A stretch of 64,000 nucleotides of DNA, taken from Paramacrobiotus metropolitanus (Eukaryota > Tardigrada > Eutardigrada > Parachela > Macrobiotidae). Shown here piece after piece: positions 20,356 to 30,600 of the stretch. The notes under the pieces are model-generated. The model was given only the letters and a program-made list of their open reading frames with translations, was not told the origin of the DNA and did not search any database. The translations under genes were made by a program, and so were the position numbers. The stretch is from the NCBI RefSeq assembly GCF_019649055.1, contig NW_026570224.1:62001-126000 (forward strand), in the 5' to 3' direction. Each line of letters starts with the position of its first letter. The stretch's first letter is position 1.

Positions 20356-20760
20356 ATGGAGTCAAATTTGGTAGAAGTTAGCTACCCCGGCTATGAGGGG
20401 ATTAGGACTTATCGCTTTGGAAATGGCAAAACATTTGTTTTTTGGCATTATACCGCAGGCAAAATGGTTTTGGCAAAAGATGTGCCATCGGTGGATGAGC
20501 ACGGTTACTCGGAAGCTAAACGAACCGGAATAACTTTGACCAAGCGTGACTTGGAATTCTTAGAGTGGATGGTGCGAACAGAATGGTATACTCCGGATCT
20601 AGAAGAATCTGATTACACCTACAGACTGAATAAAAATTTGGAGATCAAGTTGAATCCTGTAGCTTCCATGTATACTCCGTCAGTTGAGTTCAGACAACAA
20701 GATCGCCAAATCAAGTTGTCTGTATTCACAATCATACAGATCGTGGAAGCGGCCAGTTAA
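20356..20760 (+). CDS. PC4-like small protein, Polinton paralogue 5
   Basis: 134 residues. IRTYRFGNGKTFVFWHYTAG followed by AKRTGITLTKRDLEFLEWMV closely follows the PC4 layout (basic hairpin, KxGI-x-L, helix). The second half, YRLNKNLEIKLNPVASMYTP and then RQIKLSVFTIIQIVEA, repeats it. One clean frame, directly behind the third shared intergenic element. Confidence 0.6.
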   Translation: MESNLVEVSYPGYEGIRTYRFGNGKTFVFWHYTAGKMVLAKDVPSVDEHGYSEAKRTGITLTKRDLEFLEWMVRTEWYTPDLEESDYTYRLNKNLEIKLNPVASMYTPSVEFRQQDRQIKLSVFTIIQIVEAAS

Positions 20761-20847
20761 ACAAGATGACAGATGTCTGCCTGCATTTGCTTCCTCTATC
20801 CATCTAGGAACGGCTATGGCAGATAATCGGTAAAACACTTCTTGAAA

Positions 20848-21439
20848 ATGGATATGTCAGACGTAGATAACCGCTGCAACAGCTTTGTCAACTGGCCATG
20901 TACTGAGTATTCCATAGCACGACTGGCGTTTGATGGATTCTTTTACAAGGGCGTGTACGACGAAATTCACTGTGTGTATTGCGGCCATGTTATGGGCGAT
21001 TGGCCCAATTCTCGGTATAAGCCTTTCTATCGGCATCTGTTTGAGCGTCCGGATTGCCCTAACTCACAAGCACTGGCTGCTGGTGAGGATGACTTCGGTT
21101 CACAACATGATTTGCTTTTCGCTGCGCCAGAAATGCAAGATTACAAGACACGTTTTGCCAGTTATGCCGAATGGCCTGTAAGCAAGCAGCAACATCCACG
21201 AGACATGGCACACGCTGGATTCTATTACGAAGGAAATGGTGATTGCGTTCGTTGTTTTCACTGCGGCGGCCAAATTCACAATTTGGGAAGCAACTGATGT
21301 ACCTTGGGAAGAACATGCCCGATGGTATCCAAAATGCCCGTACCTTACGGAGACAAAAGGAGCGGCATTCATTGAAGAAACTCAAAAGAAATACGAAAAA
21401 TCTGTTGTGTCTTGTTGTCCGTGTAGCACTGATATTTAG
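20848..21439 (+). CDS. Two-BIR (IAP-type) protein 2 of the Polinton
   Basis: The first BIR is complete: [21 protein letters not shown], then CVYCG, with H and C following in HLFERPDC. The second begins [20 protein letters not shown] and [20 protein letters not shown], and its last zinc ligands follow ([11 protein letters not shown]). Spacing is typical of IAP repeats. About one interruption. No RING is visible before the right terminal repeat. Together with the gene at 9365 the element has two different BIR proteins. Confidence 0.8.
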
Positions 21440-21449
21440 AACTGACTTC

Positions 21450-21753
21450 TGCTATTTCGATTTACTATATTGACTATCCAGATCAGTGGATGCTGCTTTG
21501 CTGATCTCTCTGACTGAATAAAACAAAAAAAAGAGGGTGGGGAAAATCAAACAAAAGAAAGGGGCTAATCATAGACAGTGTACAGGCTAATACGCTATTC
21601 GTACACAGTATATTATAGGCGGCATACAGGTTAAACCGATCTGTACGCCATTCGTACACACTATCAGTCCAGACTGATTTGCATATACAGTACAGTGTAC
21701 AGACCATAATCCGCTATTCGTATACCCTAGACTATAGGGGCGGTACTCAGGCT
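21450..21753. repeat. Extra, imperfect copies of the terminal repeat inside the right end
   Basis: From about 21572 to 21753, further blocks of the terminal-repeat sub-units (TTCGTACAC, GGTTAAACCGA, CCCTAGACTATAGGGG) extend the right repeat inward. The left end has only a short counterpart, so the right end seems to have gained one tandem unit of about 130 bp. Confidence 0.7.
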
Positions 21754-21982
21754 AAACCGACCAATACGCTATTGTACACAGTACATGGACTGTACGCTAT
21801 TCGTACACACCATCAGATCAGGCTGATTTGTACGCTATTTGTATATACAGTACAGTGTACAGACCATATTCCGCTATTTGTATACCCTAGACTATAGGGG
21901 GCGGTACTTAGGCTAAACCGACCAATAGGAGAGCCCGCTATGTGTACTACCATCAAACCGCTGGTTCTACTACTTCTCTTCT
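21754..21982 (-). repeat. Right terminal inverted repeat of the Polinton
   Basis: Reverse complement of 1477-1705, identical as far as I can read. It ends in CT and is followed by the right GTCACC target duplication (21983-21988). Confidence 0.95.
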
Positions 21983-22283
21983 GTCACCACCCAGCGTCGC
22001 ATAGGTCATCCCGGCACTCCACATCGACGCCGGTGTGTGTTTGTTATTTGCGAATGAAACGGCAGGAGTCATAAATGTGCGTCTTGTGACTGGGGAGTTT
22101 GCTAGTCAACTTTGTTGTTGTTTCCTTGATGAGCTGGAATTGTGGTAGAAACTAGAAACCTGTGCATTTTTTCATCGGCCTGATGGATAATATTTGTGAG
22201 TAATTAAGCATTCCCTGCATTTGTTACGATATTTTGCTTTTGCCGGAAAAGGCAACAAAACGGTGGCATGCCTAGAATAAAGT
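21983..22283. other. Host DNA right of the Polinton
   Basis: It starts with the second GTCACC copy. This is the sequence that once followed the ATAT1-like gene directly. No gene is evident. Confidence 0.4.
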
Positions 22284-24829
22284 ACGGTTTTTTAGCACGA
22301 TCCCAAAAGGACCATATCGCATTTGCCGTACCCCAACGCCAAATCCGAATTTGAAAAACGATGGTGATGACCATCGTAAGACGGTATTCCGCGGTATTAC
22401 AATAGTTGTTTCACCCTTGTCTCTGCGACTGTGGTCGGAATACAACCGTAAACCGACCCATAGGAAATTTCCGAGGGTAGAACTATCATTAGGGCATTCA
22501 TAGGTATTAACTACCGTAGTGAATTACGACATCGGTGGCCTATCTGAGTCAGCGACCGTAGTGTCAACCTAGCGTGCAACGACCGTTGCTAGCGGATAGG
22601 GTGGTTACCGCGGCTTTGCGTAGCCGGTAGTTACCTGAGTAATCTTATTGGCGGTACAGACGTAGTTATCGCCTTGTGGCGGTAGACACACCGCTTTCTT
22701 CTCTAGGTCACATTACCGGATCATAGCTAACTATTGTAAGTCGAGCTGCACGGGTTGACGTCTAAATCAAAAACAACCTTTTTTCGAAATACATTAGCTC
22801 AAATTCTGTTACAACTGTAAGTTTGTAACTATTCTGTTTTCAAACTCTGCCTGAAGAAAGCATGGAATAGCTCATAATGCTTCAAAAGGTCCGTGCAGCG
22901 TGTCCCAGCTTAACTGATTGCCAAGCGGACTGCGGCCTAGGTAAGAACTATATAAAGAGTAAAATTACCTTTTCGGAGTAACTAATGGTACATAAAACAG
23001 CATATTGTTAACCAAAGCTTCAGAAATACTATAAAATGCAGGAGAATAACATTTACGTTTTTGCAATACTGTGAGTCTGGGAGAATGCTAATTTATCGTG
23101 TTCGTGCAGAATAGGATTAAAAATGCAAAAGTTTTCTAGATATTGCATGGATCGCAGTCCCTGAGTGGAGACTGCAAAGTTTTGAGTTGATTTGCATTTT
23201 TAGGGGAAACTGGAAACGTCTAAATCTTCGACAGTCCGCGGCCAAAATTTGCTACAAGGGAAATTAAGTCTAGTAAGATTCACATTAATGATTTTTTATG
23301 GCTACGAATAAAAAAGTGGGACGGTAATTCTTGTCATTTTCAACATCACGTAAAACGCCATAATTTTCTTCACTATGTACTAGGATGGGTGCAATATTTT
23401 TCGTCGGGGCTAATAATTGTTGTTGCTGATATTCTAAGGCCTTAGTTGTTTTTTCCAACACCCCTGTTGTTGCAGATATCCTGAATGCATCCCAGCAACG
23501 ACGAACTGGCGGCACCACCACACATCGCCATTGCGTGGCGGTAGCCAATAGCCACGTTCTCCCATTGCATTTGGTAATGGCTTATCTGCGGATCTGCCCA
23601 TATTCGCTAAGTACACGTAGTACGTCTGTACACGTAGTATGTACCAATAACTAATTTTTCTGCTGATTGAGTGTACTGCGTTGTGATGTTAACTGTTGTG
23701 TATAAGCTAAATGTACCCAATAAAATATTTTTCCATGATTCCACCCAAGCTACCTTAACTTCAGGTTTCTTTGTTTTTGCACTCTTTTCTACAATGTTGA
23801 CGGTTCACAGATTACTTAATATACTGAGACGATGGCGTCTAATAATTACAAGACACGAATTGCTGTCATTTTTTGGCAAACAGTAACCAGCAAGAGGGAT
23901 AGTCATTATACACAAAACAATATACGCGCGCATCGCTGTTACACTAAGATTAACACGCATGATACCTTGCTTTTGTAATATTACTTACATAATTTTAATG
24001 AGAATAACACTTACGAGCACTTACTCTGTACGTTTCCGCCGTCATTACGCTAACCTTTGTGCTATCATTTACTGTACTTAATTTAGTCATTTTACATTCA
24101 ATGGACACTTTCGTCTCTTCGATATTCTATGTCAATGTTCATTTATCTGATGCTTACTTTTTATAATTTTTTTTGCAGAATTGCGGCTTGCCAAAACTCG
24201 GACGAAGCGTCGTAAACTGGCAGTCTCATTTTTATCGGAAAATATTCCACTGATCCGGAACCCCGAAGTCATTTAAGCGTTCAGTGATTCATTATTCTGC
24301 TTTTGTTTGCTGAATGCTACTCAGAATTTTAAAATCATCTCTGTTTTTTTGGCTGACTGTTTTACAACAAATCTAATGCATGGATGCTTACTATAATTTG
24401 TAGTTTTATCATTAATATTGTTAGCACTTTCTAGATGAGATATTTGAAAGTTCCAGTTGGAATAAAAATGCTACCGTGTTACGATGGTTTTCGCCCACAG
24501 AAATATAAAATAAGTATACCGTAGTACGGACGACTGTATTCCCACCGTAGAATGCGTTCCTGCTTCTCCACCGTATTTCTACAGTAGTTACGTACCACAG
24601 TACGCCATCCTACTGTATTAATTACGACGGTCTTACTACGGTTCACTTAACCATATTACTACGGTATTAACGAAGAATCCCCGAGTGTCGCTTCAACGAA
24701 GCAACCCATGGTGGGATTTTCCTCGGACGACGGTCGTATCGCAACACTCGTAACACCGTAGGAACATAGTTCGATTTTGGCGTTGGGCATGTACGTACGC
24801 GCGTACAGACGATACGGCAAAAAAACCGT
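22284..24829. mobile_element. Degraded element with inverted ends (possible DNA transposon remnant)
   Basis: The ends mirror each other. The left reads ACGGTTTTTT and, about 50 bp in, CCCAACGCCAAATCCGAA (22332-22349). The right, reverse complemented, reads ACGGTTTTTTT and CCCAACGCCAAAATCGAA (24770-24787). Both flanks inside are dense in ACCGTA/TACGGT words. The 1.7-kb centre has no gene I recognise. No clear target duplication was found, so the family is open. Confidence 0.4.
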
Positions 24830-25092
24830 TCATCTAAGTTAACCAGCCAAGTCGCCGTCCCATAATCCAGCTAACAACAGTATTCAGTTATTCGCCGCAT
24901 CGCGGCCACAAAGTGGATCGTAATCAGCGCGATCAAACGTAGATTGCCGCAACAGTTAAGATCGGAGGACCGATGTACTGTTCGCGTTACAATTCACGCG
25001 AAGAACTTGTTTAGGTTAATTGTATCTGTAGGCTGTAGCCCGAATAAGTAACGTAAAACGAATTATTTTGCGAAGTGAAGAGCATTGTCAAG

Positions 25093-25513
25093 ATGTTCCG
25101 CTATATTTTACTGCTGGCCACCTTGATCGCCCTGTTGGGGTCGGCACTGGCCGATAGCGAATCCCGAAACCGGCAGAACGCGCGGCGCTGTCTGCGCTAC
25201 GGCCGCATCGCCCTGGCCGACGGGAGCGCCACGGACGGCTACAAGAACGCCAAGGGCTGCGGATGCGAAGCGGCCCGCGACCAAGAGTGGAACCAGCCGC
25301 AGTGTACGTACACCCGCACTGTGACTGGTCAACCGTAAAGCCTGTATACTTTGTATTGCAGTTGCTAACAATTACGCACCGGTCTGCGCCAGAGACGGCA
25401 AGTGGAAATCGGTGCAGGACGACCAGGTCAACATGTGGTGCGTGGACAGCCAGGGCAATCAGGTCTCCCGTGCCGTGCCAAAAAACAGTCGGGGTGGCGC
25501 GAAACCCTGCTAA
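25093..25513 (+). CDS. Small secreted thyroglobulin type-1-like protein
   Basis: Two exons, 25093-25303 and 25362-25513 (58-bp intron, GTACGT..TTGCAG, phase 1), give 120 residues. A clear signal peptide (MFRYILLLATLIALLGSALA) is followed by RRCLRYGRIAL and a Cys-rich part. Exon 2 carries YAPVCARDGKWKSVQDDQVN and WCVDSQGNQVSRAV, ending GGAKPC, which matches the thyroglobulin type-1 pattern (C-x-G..WCVD..G..PC). Such domains often act as protease inhibitors or matrix-binding modules; here the protein is just signal peptide plus one domain. A GTG codon 18 bp upstream is in frame, but the ATG at 25093 fits the signal peptide. Confidence 0.75.
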
Positions 25514-27682
25514 AGAAACCGTAACGTTTGATAGACTGTTAACTAGTTGTTCAAATCGCTGCCAACGTATAGCGCGTTTGAACTGTGTTTGTGGTGAGTT
25601 AACTGAATTAAAAAATGCCTGTAAAAAACTTTCACAGTTGCTGGACGCAGCGCAGTCACGTGTTATCTAATCGTTTGCTTGGAAATAAAGTTGTTAATTT
25701 AACTGTTTCCGTCACTATTCTGGAGAACTTCATGAAAAAACGTAATAACTACATATTATTTTATTATTTGTTGTTATTATGTTGTTACAAAAAATATTTT
25801 ACACTGATTTAAAACTGGTACTGATTGCCGGAAATCAATACGCTTTGAAAGCGCGCGTTATCGTGCCAAGACGACGCTTGTACGTTTATTAAGCAAGTTG
25901 CACTCGCCCTCGGATTTAAACTCTGAATGATCCTTGATCGTCCGTCTTTTGGACTAAATCTTGGGACAAACCCACACCTTCATGGTTTATTTTAAAACCT
26001 AGGTATATACAGCATAAATATCCCAGGTGGTAGCAGGAAGCATGCGGTACAGCATCCGGTGCCCAGTGATTAACGGGTGCAGTTACTTTGATTGCCACGC
26101 TGCTCGGGAGTAAATTTGTAGTTGGTTCGGCTAGTGACGTTAACGACAATCCCACTACAAACTACACAATACCGGCACACCGCCCACAATTCACGTCTGA
26201 GTACCGGAAGTGTACCGGAAGTGAAAGCCACATTTGCCGAGTATGTTCTACAAGTGCGTAATGAAAAACAGGGATAATGCGCGCGATACATTACGTACTT
26301 ATGAAGACCTGCTTCTACCGATGGTTTTTTCCTTTTCTTCAAACGGCAGTCTGAAGACGACAACGGCATCAATCCTGGTTAATTCGATACGCCAATGTTT
26401 GGCTTTTTTTCCAGAGCCCGCTGTGAAAAACTCCGTGAAACCGATACGCCAATGTTTGCACGGGGTTTCTGCAAAGCGCATCCTAAAAAAGACCGCAGGG
26501 TTAATCGGAAACCCGATGGGGATATTGATACCGCATTTTTCCGTTAGTGGATTTTAATGTTGATTATACCAGAGACACATCGTGCTGTATTGATTTTTCG
26601 CTGGGCTTGTGATCGCATAAATCGTTCCAGGTAGAGATAAATACATGCTCCTGTGACCTTACATGGAAATACTGCCGATGTACCCAGAAGCGGAAGTTGA
26701 AATTAGTGGGACATAAATTGCGCCGGAGTGGTGCACGTCATAGCTTGAAGGTACAAGGTCGTCCTGTAATTTCTAGCGTAAAGGTACTTCGCTTTTTCTC
26801 ATATTCCGGTCACTATAACTATACAGTTTCATATTTCGGTCACCAGGTAGCAAAATGCCTTAACAAAACAAAATTCACAGAAATGGTTAATTTTCATAAA
26901 ACGACCTCTCTCATTCCATTTGAAGCGTAAACATGGCAAAATAAAAAGCAAGTTGTGCGATCAGCAGCTGCTCATGTAGTCGCACCAGTGACCGGTGACC
27001 GGAATATGAAACCATTCACTCAAAGTGACCGGAATATGAGAAATAGCGAGGTACAGAGTTAGCGGGAAAGTTGCACTGTGAACGACTGCCACTACACTAC
27101 GTATACCACAACGATAAATTAAAAGAATTAGGATAATTATCAATAAGGAATGTCAATATTTTATAATTTATACTGTATGGATATTTTATAATTTATATGG
27201 ATGTATTTCATAAATTTTATAAATTATTATATAATATTTATAAAAAATATTTATAATTTATAACTTAATATGGATGGTTTATAAATTAAATTTATATTTG
27301 GCATGTATCAGCCACGAGTAGAGCGTAAATAGTGAGGCGTGGCGCGCCGTAGTATAGAGTTTGGCGTAACCCATGAATTTGTATATTTCGCTGTGTTGAC
27401 GCGTTAGAAATTCCGGGACAAGCTTGTACCCTGTCGGCACTAGTAATTAAAGCGCCGGCAAGGTCAGTCCGTCACACGCGGATCAGCACACCGGGACTTT
27501 TGATCGCGGAGCGAGTAAACACGGCATTCATCGGCATAGTTGCCTGTAATTGCCGGTACAGTCGTTGCCGCTATCGACGCGCATATCCCGCTGTAAATCG
27601 ATCTCCATCGCGCGCGATCCGCATCCAATTTCCCGGGGATGTTTATGCCGGTTATTTGTCGGATTACTTCCCCGCCGGCACC
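25514..27682. other. Intergenic region ahead of receptor guanylyl cyclase 1
   Basis: No gene is supported. It should contain the promoter and 5' leader of the cyclase; sequence from about 27480 to 27682 is GC-rich like a leader. Confidence 0.4.
27150..27305. repeat. AT-rich low-complexity tract
   Basis: Repeated TTATAAATTTATAAATT/ATGGATATTTTATAATT words, nearly pure A and T. Confidence 0.8.
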
Positions 27683-30600
27683 ATGCTGCTGCTGGCCTTG
27701 ATCAGCTTCCTGTGGGAAGTGGACGGTGTACATCTGCGCAAGGTCAACGTGACCATTCTGATGTTGCAGCCGTATTCGTCCCTGGCGTATACGTATGACT
27801 ATTACGGGCCGGTGACGGATATGGCCATTGAGGAGATGAATCGGCGGTATCCGCGGTTTAATTTCTATAAGAGAATGTATGTGCCGAAGAGCAATAAGAC
27901 CTGCTCCGATCTGGAGGCCATGGAGTCGGTGATGCTGTATGAGTATTTATTGGCGGAGTACCGGAATCGCACGGCCGCCGGGGAACAGCTGGGTGTTACG
28001 GTACTGTCCGGAACCGGTGAGATTATTATGTAATCATAGTAAACCTATCCAGTAGTCTTTTCAGTGAAACTATAGCTTAAACGTAAACAGCTATTTATGG
28101 CGCGTGGTGCAATGATGGAAAAACCCTGATTGTGATATGTGGTGTCACGTTTTCGTGCACTATATATTAGGGCAGAAAATACGGATTACTTTTTTTCCAT
28201 GAGCGTGTTGTGGCAATGAATCGAAGAGAAAATAATTCGTCTTTTTTAATTAGTTCATGTTAAAGGATTTTCCATCACGTGCGTGAGACCACGCACATAT
28301 TAGTTATTGGGATATCTGTGGTTGTAATTGACGTACATAATTAACTGCATAATCAGATTTAAGGATTATTGGCTTAAATTAGAAGAGGGTCTTTCCACTA
28401 CATAATATGTCAGAATAAAAATTATTGGCTTACATTCAAAACAGGCTCTTTTCACTACATAATATGTAGAATAAAAATACGCTGAATGTATAGCAAACTG
28501 TTTTTAATTATATTTCAATTTTTTAATATGTTAATTTCTATATTATTATTATTCTTAATAACGTAATGATGCCTTACGAATATTTTTAATAAAATAGCGT
28601 TATCCACATTATTTTTATGATAATAATCATAGTAATATAATGTGTTTTGATGATCCACTGGGAAGCTGCATCGGCAGAGCCGTGTCAGATATTATGTTTC
28701 ACTAATTTTTTAAACGTGACGGTGAATAATCGTCCGTTGTGCGTTAAATTTTTGGAGCAGAAGCCTGACTGCAATGGAAAAATCTGTCGACAATAATTCA
28801 CTCAACGATCCTTCACCTGTCCTTGCTTAACAAATTCTCTGAACATGTATCTTTAATTAATTAAACGTGACCAGCGCACTATCACCATCCGTTTCCGGTC
28901 GTCACGCTGGCGCTGCAGCTAACCGATACGGACACTTGATTACTACACTCAATCCGTAAATAATAAGCGATATTGAAAAGTGTTATTTGTACAAAATACA
29001 CATCGATCCGTACTTATGACTGCGTATTTGTAATCCACATTTCCAAAATAAAAATGAAGCAGTCAGCAGCCACTGAATGCCGGAAGGTGTGGTGTTGATA
29101 TTGGTCGGCCGGGCTGACGCGGCCGGCGGCAGGCGTTGTGTTTGGGAACTTGACAGCGTTGTTTCAATATTGACCGACTTCCTGTGTACACGCTAGCGGG
29201 AAGAACAGTGGCCGCAGAAATTACGTATTTAGCGATAGGATTGACAAACGACGGTGCGGTATCAGATGATACAGTTTCGATCTCATCGGAAATAATGTAG
29301 AGTTTGTATTTTATTTTAATTTGTGAAGCGGACTGCAGAAAAATCAGTTTTATTAACGAAAATTAAATTTAGCCAGCGATGTTTGTGACCATGATTTTAT
29401 GATCTGAATAAATTAATTGATGCGATTATTAATTTATATTTTATTTTCAAAAATAGTGTATGAGTTTAAAAAAGCGCGGAACAAAAATAAATAATTAAAA
29501 TATAATCTTGAATATTAAATGGGTAAAAAAATACAAAAATATTATGCAATAAAAATTCATTAATAAATGCAACAAAAAACTATTAGTTGCATAAAATGGG
29601 TAATTCATGCGCTGATTGTTGTTAAATCAGCATATAAAAGTTAAACAATAATGATGCTAATTAACTTTGTTACAATTTTATTTATACTAACTTTGTTACA
29701 ATTTTATTTACCTCCAAATTAGACTATTGATTTATATACTGTAAGCAAATTTGTTTGCTGACAATATATGCCGTAACTGGGCACTTGCTGGTGATCAGTG
29801 GGATGGAAAATTAAATAAACCGCGGTTGGAGTGAATAAGGCGCATTTAAGGCCATTATGGCCCGCATCCCGAAGATCGAGCGCGACACGCAGCTATCCCT
29901 TTGGGGAGCGTTGGCATTCACGGAAAACATCTGTGTGTTATTGCGCACCGGCACAGTCCTTTACAGTGACCTTTAATCAGTTAGTGTGCACAATAAAACG
30001 TATTGGCATTTTTGCTTCGTAGCGTGCAGTGTGGCGCTGCGGTGGATGGGGGATCTGGCACGAGGTACGCGATTATTGCCGGCAGTGATGCCTAAACAAC
30101 GTGCATGATGGTGGTTCTTTTTTGCTGCTTTACAGAACTTAACCTGCCGCACATTGCCAGGTAAATTGCGGTAAAAAAGCGTCAAAGCGAAATGCATATT
30201 ATCGATTATGTGTAATGTATCTACTTGCATAAAGAGGGGAGATCAAAGCATTTCGATGCTTTTTTTGCATTAGAAATGTTTCGCTGTATGATTTTTCAAA
30301 CAAAACTGAGAAACACTTCGCTACATTATCAGTCCCTCTTATGCGCGGCTACGTGAATAACGGCAACTAATGAAAGCCAGCAACTGATTTCCCACATTTT
30401 TTTTATTAAATGGATTTAATTTCTTAAAGCTATATTTCTTACAGTAATCTGTTTTAGCAGTTAAATTATCATCGATGCAGTTTTACACTTAATTAAGATT
30501 TTTAACTCAATACTTTTCGTTTTAAGGTTATCGTATGTTGTAAATTTTTTTTCATGTGGTGTAACGAACGAGAAAACGGTGAAGAATCTACTTTGCTAGT

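Larger units (their letters stand above)
1477..21982 (+). mobile_element. Polinton/Maverick element, 20,506 bp, nearly whole
   Basis: The element has AG..CT ends, 229-bp terminal inverted repeats that match throughout by eye, and a GTCACC duplication on both sides. Inside are the hallmark Polinton parts: protein-primed family B DNA polymerase, retroviral-like integrase with a chromodomain, FtsK/HerA-type packaging ATPase, adenovirus-type cysteine protease, double-jelly-roll major capsid and minor capsid (penton) proteins. All lie on the + strand. It also carries less usual cargo: a TBP-like protein, a family of five PC4-like proteins and two BIR proteins. Identical end repeats argue for a recent insertion. 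Several genes are interrupted, about half a dozen places in all; some may be introns or homopolymer errors in the assembly. I treat it as a mostly whole but damaged fossil. Confidence 0.96.

Noticed and set aside
29845-29990. GC-rich island as the missing exon of receptor cyclase 1
   Set aside because: Open in several frames, but none resembles the expected ligand-domain stretch and splice phases do not fit.
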